Part shown: piece by piece, positions 38,185 through 50,267 of the stretch
Layout of the letters: every line of letters begins with the position of its first letter
Numbering within the stretch: the stretch's first letter is position 1
Origin: Gottfriedia acidiceleris
GTDB taxonomy: Bacteria; Bacillota; Bacilli; Bacillales; Bacillaceae_G
Direction of reading: 5' to 3'
Assembly (NCBI RefSeq): GCF_023115465.1
Contig: NZ_CP096034.1
Span: forward strand, 4,626,334 to 4,690,333
DNA: 64,000 nucleotides
Position numbers and translations under genes: made by a program
Notes under the pieces: generated by a model
Told to the model about the DNA's origin: nothing
Database searches by the model: none
What the model saw: the letters and a program-made list of their open reading frames with translations, nothing else

Positions 38185-39520
38185 TATTCACCCCAGTTCT
38201 ACTTAGCAAATCTTGATCAATCTTCTTATATGTGTCATCGTAATTTATAATCCAAACAGGTTTTAACTGGATAGCTCTATTATAGTACGGCTGATTGATT
38301 GTTGATTTATCTTCATCAAATATCGTCTCGTACCCTAAGCTAATATCCTTAATTAGGGATTTATTAATAGACTTATTATTAGATATAATCTCCATAATTT
38401 GAGGACCAGCCATTAACTCCATTTCACTTTCCTTCTTATCCACCTGAATTCTAAATTTATACAATGGACGTTTAAAGGTTTCTATATCATCTACTCCCCA
38501 ACTCGTCGTGATTGTTGAATTATTATATACAGGTAAATTATTTACAAAAAGTCTAAATGAAACTTCATTATTCTCAGGTTTAACACCCGACAAAATATAT
38601 CCATCAGTCCAACCACCATGAGCATTAATAAAATCAACACTTCTTTGGACTAATAAATTAGGACTCTGATTATTATTGTTTTCAGGTGTTGTCGGGTTAA
38701 CAAATGAAATCGAACGATTTAATGGTGAAACTGACATTAATCTAGTACCGTCTGTGAATGTATCTCCTGAATCAGTACTTTCTTTACGGACATTTGAAGG
38801 ATCACTAAATATTGCATCTTTTAATTTATCAACATCTATATCCGTTGTAAGAAACTCCATCGTAGTTAATTTGATTGGTTTTTTAGGTAAATAAATTATC
38901 TTACCTGAATCTAACTTATATCTTAAGCTTTCAGTAAAGCTTTCGTAATTATCTCTAATCTTGTCAACTGAAGCAATAATTGAAGAGTTATCAAAGGTTG
39001 CTCCATAGAGAATTTTCTGTGCTTCATTTGAAAAATAGATCCTTGCTGAAGAATCCTGTTTAGATGATAAATTGATGATTATTCGGTCAAATAAAACATT
39101 TTGTAATCGTTTTGCATCAAGATTAAGAACTTTACCTAATGTCTCTACTGGTACTACAGTTGGAAAAATAATTTCTAATTTATTTTTTCCTTTTGTAATT
39201 GATTGATAGGCAACTTCAGACGTTTTATTTGTCAGGTTTTCAAAATTCGTGATTTCGGATTTCTGCAATGATCTATAAATCGGTGATATATTACTCTGTT
39301 TAGTTGTTTCATAATTTTTATTTGATTCATGAACAACTAATAAATTCGGAATGACTATATCCTTAAAGTCTCTCTTTGCACCAATCGAAACTTTTTGGAC
39401 ATAGTCTTGATTCTGAAGTACATCATATGTTGGTTGATATGACCATAAGCTATATGAAAGTACTAAGCTTACTATAACAAGAGTAGTTAATATAACTGAT
39501 TTTATATATTCTCTTCTCAT
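38168..39520 (-). CDS. walH: WalK regulator WalH (YycH)
   Basis: A 450-aa protein with an N-terminal membrane anchor (SVILTTLVIVSLVLSYSLW) and a large extracellular two-domain region. It works with WalI to control WalK activity. The frame could start at GTG 39526, but GAGG lies 10 nt before the ATG at 39520 (MRREYIK), which also matches known YycH N termini. The start overlaps the walK stop by 4 nt, so it is translationally coupled. Confidence 0.92.
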   Translation of the reverse strand: MRREYIKSVILTTLVIVSLVLSYSLWSYQPTYDVLQNQDYVQKVSIGAKRDFKDIVIPNLLVVHESNKNYETTKQSNISPIYRSLQKSEITNFENLTNKTSEVAYQSITKGKNKLEIIFPTVVPVETLGKVLNLDAKRLQNVLFDRIIINLSSKQDSSARIYFSNEAQKILYGATFDNSSIIASVDKIRDNYESFTESLRYKLDSGKIIYLPKKPIKLTTMEFLTTDIDVDKLKDAIFSDPSNVRKESTDSGDTFTDGTRLMSVSPLNRSISFVNPTTPENNNNQSPNLLVQRSVDFINAHGGWTDGYILSGVKPENNEVSFRLFVNNLPVYNNSTITTSWGVDDIETFKRPLYKFRIQVDKKESEMELMAGPQIMEIISNNKSINKSLIKDISLGYETIFDEDKSTINQPYYNRAIQLKPVWIINYDDTYKKIDQDLLSRTGVNIVGLE

Positions 39521-41352
39521 TCCCACTCATCCTCTTGGTCATCAGCCACTGGAAGTGTGAAATAGACTGTTGTACCCTTTCCTTCTTCACTTTTAGCCCA
39601 TATATGACCATCGTGCGCATAAATCATTTCTTTTGCCAAAGCAAGCCCTAGGCCAGTTCCTCCAACTTGTCTCGATCTAGCTTTATCTACACGATAGAAA
39701 CGATCAAATATCTTTGATAGATTTTCTTTTGGAATTCCCATACCTTCGTCAGTAATACTAACTAATATTTGATCTCTAGACTCCTTAATACGATAAGTTA
39801 CAGTCCCACCCTCTGGGGAATACTTTAGTGCATTTGAAATAATATTATCTAACACTTGTGTAATTTTATCTTCATCTATAAATACAAATCTTGTCTTACT
39901 TATGAATTCGCGTTTGAACGATACTTCTTGAGACTTACTCATTTCATGTCGATCAATTATACGATTAAATAACTCTGTAAAGTTAACCCAATCTTTCATT
40001 AAACGATATTCTGTACTATCTAACTTAGATAATTGTAATAAGTCATTTACTAACCTAATCATTCGCTCTGTTTCATCTTGAGTTACTTGTAAAAACTTAG
40101 GTGCAATTTCTTTATTCTCCCAAGCTCCATCTGATAATGCTTCTAGATAGCTTCTCATTGTTGTTAACGGCGTTCTTAATTCATGCGAAACATTTGCGAC
40201 AAACTCTCTACGTTCTTGCTCTATTTTTTCTTGTTCAGTTACATCATAGAGTACCGCAATTAGACCATTAACTTTGCCAGACTCTTTTTGTATAGTTGAA
40301 AAGCTTGCTCGTAGAATCATTGGTCTCTTATTCTCGCTATAATCTAACATAATTGAATCTGGCTCATCGTATAAATCATCTAAAGTATTAATCTTTTCTA
40401 TTCCCAATACCTCTAAGATTGATTTATTTAATACTGTTTCACGTGAAACATTAAGCATCGTTTCAGCTGGATCGTTTAAGAGAATAATTTTCCCTCTACG
40501 GTCAGTTGCGATAACCCCATCTGACATATGCTCTAGTACTGATTGAAGCTTTCTTCTTTCTCCATCCGTTGAAGCTCTGGCTTGCTGTAAATTACGTGAT
40601 AGATTATTAAATGATATCGTTAATTCACCAATCTCATCTTCACTATAGGCCTTTAATTTGCGAGAGAAGTTTCCTTTCGCCATTTCTTGGGCCTGTCTTC
40701 TTATTTCCGAGATTGGCTTCGTAATGGCTTTAGCCAATAATATCCCTAAAATGGATGTAATCGCGACTGCTATAAGTGTACCAGTTGAAAAAATACGGTT
40801 AATTAATTCCATTCTTTCATAAGTGCTTTCCATTGAAGCACTCGTGTAAATGGCTGAAACAATTTCGTCACCTTCCATTACAGGGGTAACAATTGTTTTC
40901 ATTCGATGACCATTTTTAGGGTCAATTAACACTTTCTCAGTTCTAGTACCTACTAGAAGAGCTCTTTTTACTAAAATATCAGTAGTCCTTTTACCTACAA
41001 TAGATCGATTACTAGAATCTGAAGTAGCAATAACTTCACTATTTTGGTTAATAACTCTTACATCTGATATTCCAATATTCTTTCCGAAGTCAGAAACTAT
41101 TTTTTGGATATTAGCTTTTACTTCTGGGTCGTCCAGAGTTTTCTTTTTTTCGTACTCTATTTTTATATTATAAGCCAGTAGCTTAGCACGTTCGTTTATC
41201 GCAACTGTAAAACTGTTTACGAGCTGCTTTTCAAGCTCTCTTGAAAAATAAACGCTAATAATTTGCATAGCTACCAAGATGAGTAAAATATAAACAAGTA
41301 CAAATTTAAAGACAATTGATTTAAATAAACCAACTTTATTATAACCTGCCAT
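39517..41352 (-). CDS. walK: Essential cell-wall sensor histidine kinase WalK
   Basis: A 611-aa membrane kinase of usual WalK length. Order: helix 1 (about 11-35), an extracellular PAS-like domain, helix 2 (about 183-205), HAMP, a cytoplasmic PAS (about 265-370), HisKA with phospho-acceptor His390 in NVSHELRTPL, and HATPase_c with DEDKITQVLDNIISNALKYS, DEGMGIP and GGTGLGLALAKEM. It phosphorylates WalR to control autolysin and cell-wall genes. The start ATG overlaps the walR stop (TAATG). A perfect parS site lies within the gene (40435-40450). Confidence 0.97.
   Translation of the reverse strand: MAGYNKVGLFKSIVFKFVLVYILLILVAMQIISVYFSRELEKQLVNSFTVAINERAKLLAYNIKIEYEKKKTLDDPEVKANIQKIVSDFGKNIGISDVRVINQNSEVIATSDSSNRSIVGKRTTDILVKRALLVGTRTEKVLIDPKNGHRMKTIVTPVMEGDEIVSAIYTSASMESTYERMELINRIFSTGTLIAVAITSILGILLAKAITKPISEIRRQAQEMAKGNFSRKLKAYSEDEIGELTISFNNLSRNLQQARASTDGERRKLQSVLEHMSDGVIATDRRGKIILLNDPAETMLNVSRETVLNKSILEVLGIEKINTLDDLYDEPDSIMLDYSENKRPMILRASFSTIQKESGKVNGLIAVLYDVTEQEKIEQERREFVANVSHELRTPLTTMRSYLEALSDGAWENKEIAPKFLQVTQDETERMIRLVNDLLQLSKLDSTEYRLMKDWVNFTELFNRIIDRHEMSKSQEVSFKREFISKTRFVFIDEDKITQVLDNIISNALKYSPEGGTVTYRIKESRDQILVSITDEGMGIPKENLSKIFDRFYRVDKARSRQVGGTGLGLALAKEMIYAHDGHIWAKSEEGKGTTVYFTLPVADDQEDEWE
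40435..40450. promoter_or_regulatory. parS site inside walK
   Basis: The perfect 16-bp palindrome TGTTTCACGTGAAACA, the ParB/Spo0J nucleation site. It is embedded in the walK coding sequence, about 13.7 kb from the site in spo0J. Confidence 0.93.
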
Positions 41353-42056
41353 TAATCTTGCTCCGGATCACGCAGGTAATATCCTACTCCTCTTCTTGTT
41401 ACAATGAAAAGTGGATAACTTGGATTGTCCTCAATTTTTTCACGAAGTCTTCGAATTGTTACATCGACAGTTCGTACATCTCCAAAGTAATCGTAACCCC
41501 AAACAGTTTGAAGTAAATGTTCTCTCGTCATAACCTGTCCGATATGCTTCGCTAAGTAATATAGTAATTCAAATTCGCGGTGAGTTAATTCAATCTTCTC
41601 GCCACGTTTTGTTACGATATAGGCATTTGGATTAATAACGAGCGAGCCAATAATAACTTCAACTGACTCCTCTTTTTCAGATGTAGTTCCTGTTTGGTGT
41701 CTGCGTAAATTTGCTTTTACTCTGGCAAGCAACTCACGAGTACTAAATGGTTTTGTTACGTAGTCATCTGCTCCCATTTCTAAACCTAGTACTTTATCTA
41801 ATTCTGAATCCTTTGCTGTAATCATAATGATCGGCATTTCATGGTTCTTTCTAATTTCTCTACAAACTTCTAAACCGTCTCTAATTGGTAACATAATATC
41901 TAATAAAACTAAATCAGGAAGAAACTCATCTACTTTTTGTAATGCTTCCTCTCCATCATACGCGCAAACAATTTCAAAACCTTCTTTTTCTAAATTAAAC
42001 TTCAATATATCAGCAATTGGTTTTTCATCATCGACTATTAATATTTTTTTATTCAT
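41352..42056 (-). CDS. walR: Essential response regulator WalR
   Basis: A 234-aa OmpR/PhoB-type regulator. The receiver domain has the acidic pocket VDDE, phospho-acceptor Asp53 (LVLLDIMLP) and Lys of VTKPF. The C-terminal winged helix has [15 protein letters not shown] and [25 protein letters not shown]. It controls autolysins and wall metabolism. A GTG at 42065 would extend the frame, but it overlaps the AAAGGAG site; the ATG at 42056 lies 8 nt behind it and is used. It is the first gene of walRKHIJ. Confidence 0.97.
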   Translation of the reverse strand: MNKKILIVDDEKPIADILKFNLEKEGFEIVCAYDGEEALQKVDEFLPDLVLLDIMLPIRDGLEVCREIRKNHEMPIIMITAKDSELDKVLGLEMGADDYVTKPFSTRELLARVKANLRRHQTGTTSEKEESVEVIIGSLVINPNAYIVTKRGEKIELTHREFELLYYLAKHIGQVMTREHLLQTVWGYDYFGDVRTVDVTIRRLREKIEDNPSYPLFIVTRRGVGYYLRDPEQD

Positions 42057-42243
42057 TCCCCGCACTCCTTTTCTAGTCAGTTTTTGTTACCATCAATTCT
42101 ATACATATCTTTTGCAATTTAATATTAAATTAGGCAACAAATAAACTTATCTTAGTAATTTCGTTTTGTGGACTATCTCTCTAAATATAATACGACTACG
42201 ATCTTACGTGTTATTCATTTTATATATAAACACTAAATTTTTG

Positions 42244-42272
42244 AAAAAAACCTCTAGCCTGTTGCTAGAGGT
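42244..42272 (-). terminator. Second terminator after the tRNA cluster
   Basis: An 8-bp CCTCTAGC/GCTAGAGG stem (42251-42258 and 42264-42271), followed on the minus strand by a T7 run. Confidence 0.8.
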
Positions 42273-42373
42273 CTACTCCACTTACTTCTATTTTAAATTA
42301 AGTAGGTTTTTTTGTAAAATCGAACTGTTTTATTCAAACTAGAAATCTCTTTCGATAAGGTCAATATAAAATA

Positions 42374-42401
42374 AAAAACTACTGTATATACAGTAGTTTT
42401 T
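42374..42401 (-). terminator. First terminator after the tRNA cluster
   Basis: A 28-bp perfect palindrome with A/T runs on both sides, 5 nt past the tRNA-Phe gene. Confidence 0.8.
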
Positions 42402-42405
42402 ATGA

Positions 42406-42478
<73 letters not shown>

Positions 42479-42484
42479 ATTATA

Positions 42485-42560
42485 TGGCGGTCCCGACCGG
42501 GATCGAACCGGCGATCTCCTGCGTGACAGGCAGGCATGTTAACCGCTACACCACGGGACC
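42485..42560 (-). tRNA. tRNA-Asp (anticodon GTC)
   Basis: 76 nt with an encoded CCA end: acceptor GGTCCCG/CGGGACC and anticodon loop CTGTCAC. Confidence 0.97.
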
Positions 42561-42583
42561 AATATAATTTTATAAAAAAAGGA

Positions 42584-42655
42584 TGACCCGTACGGGACTC
42601 GAACCCGTGTTACCGCCGTGAAAGGGCGGTGTCTTAACCGCTTGACCAACGGGCC
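42584..42655 (-). tRNA. tRNA-Glu (anticodon TTC)
   Basis: 72 nt: acceptor GGCCCGT/ACGGGTC with one G-U pair and anticodon loop CTTTCAC. CCA is not encoded. Confidence 0.97.
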
Positions 42656-42674
42656 ACATTAATTTAAGAAAAGA

Positions 42675-42747
42675 TGAGCCATGAAGGATTCGAACCTTCG
42701 ACCCTCTGATTAAAAGTCAGATGCTCTACCTACTGAGCTAATGGCTC
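42675..42747 (-). tRNA. tRNA-Lys (anticodon TTT)
   Basis: 73 nt: acceptor GAGCCAT/ATGGCTC and anticodon loop CTTTTAA. CCA is not encoded. It is first in the tRNA cluster, downstream of purA. Confidence 0.97.
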
Positions 42748-42879
42748 ACAATTAGAATATATTACTTAAAAGTTTAAAAATTTTATTTAGCATTCATAAA
42801 CTATGTACTAGTTATGACGACAAGATTTATCTTATCATACTTTCTAATAATTTTGCAATAGTTTTTTTAAAAAAATAAC

Positions 42880-42912
42880 AAAAGCCCCTAAAATTTTATT
42901 TAAGGGCTTTTT
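42880..42912 (-). terminator. Terminator of purA
   Basis: An AAAGCCC/GGGCTTT stem with an A/T-rich middle that can also pair (42881-42910), directly after the purA stop. Confidence 0.8.
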
Positions 42913-42918
42913 ATTAGA

Positions 42919-44287
<1,369 letters not shown>

Positions 44288-44377
44288 TAAATCTCTTTGA
44301 ATAATTCTGTTCTAAGTTTTATTTGTTCGTAAATACAAACTAAAGAATTTGATAAAAATAGTTTGCCCTAACAAAAA

Positions 44378-44412
44378 AAAATAATCACATAGATTCACTA
44401 TGTGATTATTTA
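44378..44412 (-). terminator. Terminator after the replicative helicase gene
   Basis: A 12-bp perfect stem (ATAATCACATAG and its complement) with a 5-nt loop, T-rich on the minus strand. A smaller 7-bp hairpin (44438-44471) lies between it and the stop codon. Confidence 0.78.
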
Positions 44413-44483
44413 TTAGATGGCATCCCAAGTAGTAGCGATCAGACGATTGAACAGATATGCGACTGTCTGATTCGAAACTATTT

Positions 44484-45839
44484 TTAAGCACCTGGTGCTT
44501 CATCAAACCTTCGTTCTAAGTTTACGAACTTGTTATATTCTTTTACGAAAGCTAATGATACAGTACCTACTGGACCATTCCTTTGTTTAGCAATAATGAT
44601 TTCAATAATATTTTTATTCTCTGATTCTTTATCATAGTAATCATCTCGGTATAAGAACGCAACTATATCCGCATCTTGCTCAATACTTCCTGATTCACGG
44701 ATATCAGACATCATTGGACGTTTATCCTGTCTTGACTCAACGCTTCGCGATAGCTGAGATAAGGCTATTAGAGGTACTTTCAATTCCCTCGCTAGTCCTT
44801 TAAGTGATCGTGAAATTTCAGATACTTCTTGCTGACGATTTTCTCCGCTTTTGCCGTTACCTTGAATAAGCTGCAGATAATCAATTAGGATCATTCCTAA
44901 GCCATGCTCTTGCTTCAGCCTTCTACACTTAGCTCGTATGTCATTAACTCTAATACCAGGTGTGTCATCGATATATATGCCTGTACCAGCTAGGCTACTA
45001 GCAGCCATCGTAAGCTTATTCCAGTCCTCTTGTTCGAGATTACCTGTACGCAAAGCCTGTGCATTAATATTCCCTTCCGCACAAAGCATACGCATTACAA
45101 GCTGATCCGCTCCCATCTCGAGACTGAAAATTGCTACGTTTTCATCTGTTTTAGTCGCTACATTTTGTGCGATATTCAATGCAAATGCTGTTTTACCTAC
45201 TGAAGGACGGGCAGCTACAATAATTAAGTCATTTGGCTGAAATCCCGCTGTCATACGATCCAAATCAGTAAACCCTGTTGGTACACCGGTGATTTCGCCA
45301 CGTTGATTGAACAAGGTCTCAATTTTACTAAATGTAGTAAATACTACATCTTTAATACTTTGAAAACCAGAAACGTTTGTGCGTTGAGCTACTTTTAGAA
45401 TACTTTTTTCAGCCTCGTTTAGTACAACATCTACTGGAATATCTGGCGCATAGCTCTCCGTTACAATATTTGTAGCGGTTCTTATTAATCTTCTTAAAGT
45501 AGATTTCTCTTCAACGCTCTTTGCATAATATTCAACGTTAGATGCCGTTGGTACTGAAGCGAGCAAATCATTTAAGTATGATACTCCTCCTACTTCTTCT
45601 AAAACTCCTTGATTAGCTAGTTCAGAAGTTAGCGTGATAACGTCTAGAGGCTCATTCCTTGAAGCAATCTTAAGCATTGCTTCAAATATTTTTTGATGGG
45701 CAGCTCGATAAAAGTCATCTGGTAAAAGCCGTTCTGAAGTTGATATTAGCGCCTCAGAGTCTAACAGTATGGCTCCTAATACAGCCTGTTCAGCTTCTAT
45801 ATTCTGTGGTGGAGTACGATCATTTAGCAAATCACTCAT
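44484..45839 (-). CDS. dnaB: Replicative DNA helicase (DnaB; B. subtilis DnaC)
   Basis: A 451-aa hexameric helicase that unwinds the fork and interacts with primase. Visible are the N-terminal DnaB domain (PPQNIEAEQAVLGAILLD), Walker A ARPSVGKTAFALN, Walker B MILIDYLQLIQG, and LSRSVESRQDKRPMMSDIRESGSIEQDADIV. No intein is present. GGAGG lies 8 nt before the ATG. It follows rplI by 26 nt and is likely part of the yybS-gdpP-rplI-dnaB transcript. Confidence 0.97.
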   Translation of the reverse strand: MSDLLNDRTPPQNIEAEQAVLGAILLDSEALISTSERLLPDDFYRAAHQKIFEAMLKIASRNEPLDVITLTSELANQGVLEEVGGVSYLNDLLASVPTASNVEYYAKSVEEKSTLRRLIRTATNIVTESYAPDIPVDVVLNEAEKSILKVAQRTNVSGFQSIKDVVFTTFSKIETLFNQRGEITGVPTGFTDLDRMTAGFQPNDLIIVAARPSVGKTAFALNIAQNVATKTDENVAIFSLEMGADQLVMRMLCAEGNINAQALRTGNLEQEDWNKLTMAASSLAGTGIYIDDTPGIRVNDIRAKCRRLKQEHGLGMILIDYLQLIQGNGKSGENRQQEVSEISRSLKGLARELKVPLIALSQLSRSVESRQDKRPMMSDIRESGSIEQDADIVAFLYRDDYYDKESENKNIIEIIIAKQRNGPVGTVSLAFVKEYNKFVNLERRFDEAPGA

Positions 45840-45865
45840 TTCTAGTCCTCCAGATGCTTGTTTTC

Positions 45866-46309
45866 TTATTGTTCTTTAACGTGTACTTTTAAAGTTGCAC
45901 TTACTTCAGGATGCAATTTCACTTTAATATTTGTTACACCTAGTGCTCTAATCGCATCATTCATTTCGAATTTACGCTTATCTAGTTTAATACCATGTAC
46001 TTTTTGAAGTTCATCAGCAATTTGCTTGCTTGTGATTGATCCGAAAAGACGACCGCCCTCACCTGATTTAGCTTTTAGTTCTACTGTTAAAGTTTCAATT
46101 GTTTCTTTAAGCTTTTTACAATTTTCTAATTCGATTTGCGCATCTTTTAATTCTTTATTTTTTTTCGCTTCTAGCGTTTTCATATTACCTGCAGTAGCTT
46201 CTATAGCATCTCCATTTTTGATTAAGAAGCTTGCATAGCCATCTGCGATATTTTTAGTTTCTCCTTTTTTACCTTTTCCTTTTACATCTTTTAAGAAAAT
46301 TACTTTCAT
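45866..46309 (-). CDS. rplI: 50S ribosomal protein L9
   Basis: A 147-aa, two-domain L9: the N-terminal [16 protein letters not shown]... [11 protein letters not shown] rRNA-binding domain, a long central helix and a C-terminal domain ending in [14 protein letters not shown]. The start overlaps the gdpP stop by 4 nt. Confidence 0.97.
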   Translation of the reverse strand: MKVIFLKDVKGKGKKGETKNIADGYASFLIKNGDAIEATAGNMKTLEAKKNKELKDAQIELENCKKLKETIETLTVELKAKSGEGGRLFGSITSKQIADELQKVHGIKLDKRKFEMNDAIRALGVTNIKVKLHPEVSATLKVHVKEQ

Positions 46310-48282
46310 TTGTTTGTTCTCCCTTCAATATATTCATCGATTATTCTCAATAAATGTTGTTCAACTTCTCTGATTGAAGAAGATTCAATTTGAGCAGCAG
46401 CATTTGTTAAATGACCTCCACCGCCAAGCTCTTCCATTATTAATTGAACATTTATATTTCCTAATGAACGACTGCTAATGCTAACAACATTATCTGACCT
46501 TTTCGCAATAATAAAAGATGCAATGACATCAGTCATCGTCAATAATGTATCTGCAGCCTTGGCGATTAAAACTTGATCATAGTTTACATTGTCTTTTCCA
46601 AAGCTAATCGCAAAGCCCTCTTTATACATATAGGCTTCCTCTATTAGTTCTGCTTTGCGAATATATTCATTCATATCTTGTTTTAGTAAATTTTGAACGA
46701 GGATTGTATCTGCGCCATTCGAACGCAAGTATGACGCTGCGTCAAAAGTTCGTGCTCCTGTTCGGAAAGTAAAACTCTTTGTATCAACAATAATACCTGC
46801 AAGTAAGGCTGTTGCCTCAAGCATGCTTAATTTGATTTTCTTAGGTTGGTATTCTAACAACTCAGTTACTAATTCTGCAGTAGAAGAAGCGTACGGCTCC
46901 ATATATACGAGAATTGCATCCTTAATGAAGTCCTCTCCTCTTCGATGATGGTCTATAACAACAATTTTATCTGTCTCATTTAAAAGTGATTCTTCTTCAA
47001 CCATTGTTGGTCTATGAGTATCTACTACGATTATTAGTGTATCATCAGAAATAAGTTCTTTTGCTTTTTCGGGTGTAATAAAACAAGACATAAATTGTTC
47101 ATTTTTAGACATTTCCCTCATCAAACGATTAACACTTTTATCTACTTCATCTTTGTTAATTACTACATAACCATCCACTTCATTATGCATTACCATTTTT
47201 AAAATACCAACTGCTGAACCAAGAGCATCCATGTCAGGTAACTTATGACCCATTATCATAACATTGGTACTACTCTTCATTAAATCTCTTAAAGCATGCG
47301 AGATTACTCTCGCTCTAACCCTCGTCCTCTTTTCCACAGGGTTTGTTTTTCCACCGAAAAACTTTACTTTACCGTTAATGTTCTTAACAGTTACTTGATC
47401 TCCCCCGCGCCCTAGTGCTAAATCTAAACCAGATTGCGCTAGTTGACCAAGTTCGGTTAAATTTAAACTGCCTACTCCGACACCGACGCTTAGCGTAAGA
47501 GGTAAATTACGTTTTGTAGTTTCTTCCCTTACTTGGTCTAATATAGAGAATTTATTATTTTCTAATGCTGCCAGAATTCCTTCATTTAAAACTACACTAT
47601 ATCGATCGGATGAAACGCGTTTTAAGAAAATACCATGGCTATTAGCCCAACTATTTAACATCGTTGTTACTGCACCATTTACACTAGAACGCTCTTGATC
47701 ATCTAATCCCTGTGTCATTTCATCGTAATTATCTAGTAAAATAATTCCGATTACTGTTCTTTGATCTTCGTATAACTTCTCTAATTGTGCTTGTTCTGTC
47801 ACATCAAATAAGTAAATATATCGCTCTTCTCTTTTAATGACTACCCGATATGTTCTTTTACTTATATTCAATACATCTTCTTTTTTCTCTTTTTTCGAAA
47901 TTAAAGCCATTAATCCTTCAGATAGATCATATATGTGTTTACCAATTAGTGAACGATCATCTAAAATATTTAAAATATATTGATTGCCCCATTCGATATG
48001 GTACTCTCTATCATAAAGTAATACTCCAATTGGCATTTCTGTTATTGCTTCGTTACTTAAATTTTTCACTCTCGACATAACTGATTCTATATACATATCT
48101 AAAACGTAGCGATACTTAATTTCTAACTTTACAACTAGAAAAATAACGCATAAAAAGATAATGATAAAAATTATCCCTATTTTAGGTTGAATATAGACCA
48201 CAGTTCCGATCAGAAACACTGAAAGAGCAGTTAAAAGATAGACGGGTATAAGAAACATCTGTTTCTTATGAAAATCTTGCAT
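46306..48282 (-). CDS. gdpP: Cyclic-di-AMP phosphodiesterase GdpP
   Basis: A 658-aa membrane enzyme (YybT) that hydrolyses c-di-AMP to pApA. Order: two N-terminal membrane helices (about 12-32 and 34-50), a PAS-like heme-binding domain (about 80-170), a degenerate GGDEF (about 170-300) lacking the cyclase signature, then DHH ([30 protein letters not shown]) and DHHA1 with [10 protein letters not shown] near the C terminus. All DHH metal ligands appear intact. AGGGG lies 8 nt before the ATG. It is coupled to rplI and thereby links c-di-AMP turnover to translation genes. Confidence 0.96.
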   Translation of the reverse strand: MQDFHKKQMFLIPVYLLTALSVFLIGTVVYIQPKIGIIFIIIFLCVIFLVVKLEIKYRYVLDMYIESVMSRVKNLSNEAITEMPIGVLLYDREYHIEWGNQYILNILDDRSLIGKHIYDLSEGLMALISKKEKKEDVLNISKRTYRVVIKREERYIYLFDVTEQAQLEKLYEDQRTVIGIILLDNYDEMTQGLDDQERSSVNGAVTTMLNSWANSHGIFLKRVSSDRYSVVLNEGILAALENNKFSILDQVREETTKRNLPLTLSVGVGVGSLNLTELGQLAQSGLDLALGRGGDQVTVKNINGKVKFFGGKTNPVEKRTRVRARVISHALRDLMKSSTNVMIMGHKLPDMDALGSAVGILKMVMHNEVDGYVVINKDEVDKSVNRLMREMSKNEQFMSCFITPEKAKELISDDTLIIVVDTHRPTMVEEESLLNETDKIVVIDHHRRGEDFIKDAILVYMEPYASSTAELVTELLEYQPKKIKLSMLEATALLAGIIVDTKSFTFRTGARTFDAASYLRSNGADTILVQNLLKQDMNEYIRKAELIEEAYMYKEGFAISFGKDNVNYDQVLIAKAADTLLTMTDVIASFIIAKRSDNVVSISSRSLGNINVQLIMEELGGGGHLTNAAAQIESSSIREVEQHLLRIIDEYIEGRTNK

Positions 48283-48374
48283 ATGTTCAACCCCTAAGCC
48301 AAATAAAATCTAACTTACATATTAAAGTTTATTCACTTTTCCACAACAAATTAGTATCAAATATGTTTTTAAGT

Positions 48375-49301
48375 TTAAATTTTTCTTCTATTAAATATTC
48401 CAATTGAGACGATTCCAATTAGTAAAACAATATAAATTAATGGTTGAATGATAAAACTTGCGATCAATAGAATAATTGGTACCGCTTTAGAAAAATGTTT
48501 TATATAACTAAAATAAAATATCGATGCATAACCTTGAACGAGCAGTAATATTTGAAGTACATAAGTTAAGTTAATTACTGCTGTACTAATGAAGCTACTT
48601 TGTTTCAAATTGAAGAACGAAAAAATCATTACAATTAAAAAGAACCACATGAATCCTACTGGGAGTCTAAACTCTCTAAATGGCTTAAATTTTGGTGTTT
48701 TATAACCTAATCTTCTTATTAATGGAAAAGTTACTAGTTGAGTTAAAAAAGCAAGTATAAAACTAACCATTAACAGTAATGAAGGAATTAATGTAGGGAT
48801 TAGTTTAATAGCATTTGTAAGACTATCTAAAGCCTTTTCATTGGTGTTTGTACTAAGACTAGCACTAAGTTCCTTACTTTTTTCTATAGCTTCCGTTGCC
48901 AAGTCTATATTCTCTTTAACAAAATCAATATGAAAAACAGCTTTGAATAGTATGTACGATAGTACTGTATGTATCAAATATAAGAAAGTACTAGTAAGTA
49001 ATATTTCGCCTTTACTTCGCTCATTTTTCAATAGATACCCAAATGCTATACCAACTGTTGAGTACATTAAAGTAACTGGAAGTAAATTAAATGAAGTAAT
49101 CACAATCGTTAATCCCAGCGCAAAACAGCAAAGTAAAAGTGATTCTTTAATTGAGTATTTAATACTTACAATAATAAACGGCAGTGGCATAAGGAATGCC
49201 ATAAATATTGAGAGAAACGGTACAAATCTAAATATTAACAGTAAAACTGAGTAAATAGCTAATAGTACTGCACCCTCGGTAATAAATCGAGTCGATTTCA
49301 A
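48375..49301 (-). CDS. yybS: Polytopic membrane protein YybS (DUF2232)
   Basis: A 308-aa protein with about eight hydrophobic helices. The gene order rpsR-yybS-gdpP is the normal one in Bacillaceae. The biochemical function is unknown; some relatives resemble the substrate-capture unit of ECF transporters. The start codon is TTG with AAAGGAG 7 nt upstream. Confidence 0.88.
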   Translation of the reverse strand: MKSTRFITEGAVLLAIYSVLLLIFRFVPFLSIFMAFLMPLPFIIVSIKYSIKESLLLCCFALGLTIVITSFNLLPVTLMYSTVGIAFGYLLKNERSKGEILLTSTFLYLIHTVLSYILFKAVFHIDFVKENIDLATEAIEKSKELSASLSTNTNEKALDSLTNAIKLIPTLIPSLLLMVSFILAFLTQLVTFPLIRRLGYKTPKFKPFREFRLPVGFMWFFLIVMIFSFFNLKQSSFISTAVINLTYVLQILLLVQGYASIFYFSYIKHFSKAVPIILLIASFIIQPLIYIVLLIGIVSIGIFNRRKI

Positions 49302-49390
49302 AATAAAGCTCCTTTCAACTACCCCTACTTATTTCACGATAAGCATACTATTTCTTATTTTACCATAAAACTTATTTTTTCATAAATACA

Positions 49391-49423
49391 AAAAAAGTAC
49401 AGCACGAGAATGCTGTACTTTTT
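49391..49423 (-). terminator. Terminator of the rpsF-ssb-rpsR operon
   Basis: A 13-bp perfect stem (AAAAAGTACAGCA and its complement) with a 5-nt loop, starting 10 nt after the rpsR stop. Confidence 0.9.
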
Positions 49424-49433
49424 ATTACTTAGC

Positions 49434-49673
49434 TTATTCAGCCACGTATGGTAATAAAGCCATTTGACGAGCGCGTTTGATTGCGATCGTTAATTTACGT
49501 TGGTATTTCGCAGAAGTACCAGTTACACGACGAGGTAAAATTTTACCACGCTCAGAAACGAAACGTTTTAATAACTCAGTATCTTTGAAGTCAATTGTAG
49601 TGATGCCATTTGAAGTAAAGTAACAAACTTTACGACGTTTAGCGCGTCCACCTTTGCGTCCACCCATTGCCAT
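49434..49673 (-). CDS. rpsR: 30S ribosomal protein S18
   Basis: 79 aa, full length, with the typical [17 protein letters not shown] and [30 protein letters not shown]. It pairs with S6 on the 30S platform. GAGGAGG lies upstream of the ATG. Confidence 0.97.
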   Translation of the reverse strand: MAMGGRKGGRAKRRKVCYFTSNGITTIDFKDTELLKRFVSERGKILPRRVTGTSAKYQRKLTIAIKRARQMALLPYVAE

Positions 49674-49747
49674 TGTTATTTCCCTCCTCTACTTAAAAGT
49701 TAGTTTTTTAGTAATGCTAACCGTTCAACATTACACTGTTTTTATAA

Positions 49748-50233
49748 TTAGAAAGGAAGATCGTCATCAGTAATATCAATCGTTTTGCTTGTCCCACCAA
49801 ATGGATCATCATTAAAGCTAGGCTTTTGAGATGGTGCTTCGAAAGGATTTCCAGCGTTAAAACCTTGATTTTGTTGATTCATACCGAATGAACCACCTTG
49901 GTTACCTGATGCATTTCTTGGTTCTAAGAATTGAACAGAGTCGGCTACAACTTCAGTTACATATACTCTCTTACCATCTTGACCATCAAAACTTCTAGTT
50001 TGAATACGACCCTCAACGCCAGCTAAGCTTCCTTTTTTCAAGAAGTTTGCTACGTTTTCAGCAGGCTTTCTCCAGATAACGCAGTTAATAAAATCTGCTT
50101 CTCTTTCACCTTGCTGATTTGAGTAGGTACGATTCACCGCTAGAGTAAATGTTGCTACGGCAACCCCACTTGGCGTATAACGTAAGTCCGGATCCTTTGT
50201 TAAGCGACCTACAAGTACTACACGATTGATCAT
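49748..50233 (-). CDS. ssb: Single-stranded DNA-binding protein SsbA
   Basis: 161 aa: an OB-fold (1 to about 110; [42 protein letters not shown]), a Gly/Gln/Asn-rich linker and the acidic partner-binding tip DITDDDLPF. It protects single strands and recruits repair and replication proteins. It lies between rpsF and rpsR as in other Firmicutes. Confidence 0.97.
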   Translation of the reverse strand: MINRVVLVGRLTKDPDLRYTPSGVAVATFTLAVNRTYSNQQGEREADFINCVIWRKPAENVANFLKKGSLAGVEGRIQTRSFDGQDGKRVYVTEVVADSVQFLEPRNASGNQGGSFGMNQQNQGFNAGNPFEAPSQKPSFNDDPFGGTSKTIDITDDDLPF

Positions 50234-50267
50234 CTGATTCCTACCTCCCTAAAGCATTTAAAAAAAA

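Larger units (their letters stand above)
42057..42405. other. Gap between the tRNA cluster and walR
   Basis: A 349-bp stretch with two tRNA-operon terminators (listed) and the walR promoter region. I could not choose one clear -35/-10 pair, and no frame looks coding. Confidence 0.5.

Noticed and set aside
44312..44506. 64-codon frame between purA and the helicase gene
   Set aside because: It spans the helicase terminator and overlaps the helicase 3' end, with no ribosome site or recognisable protein.
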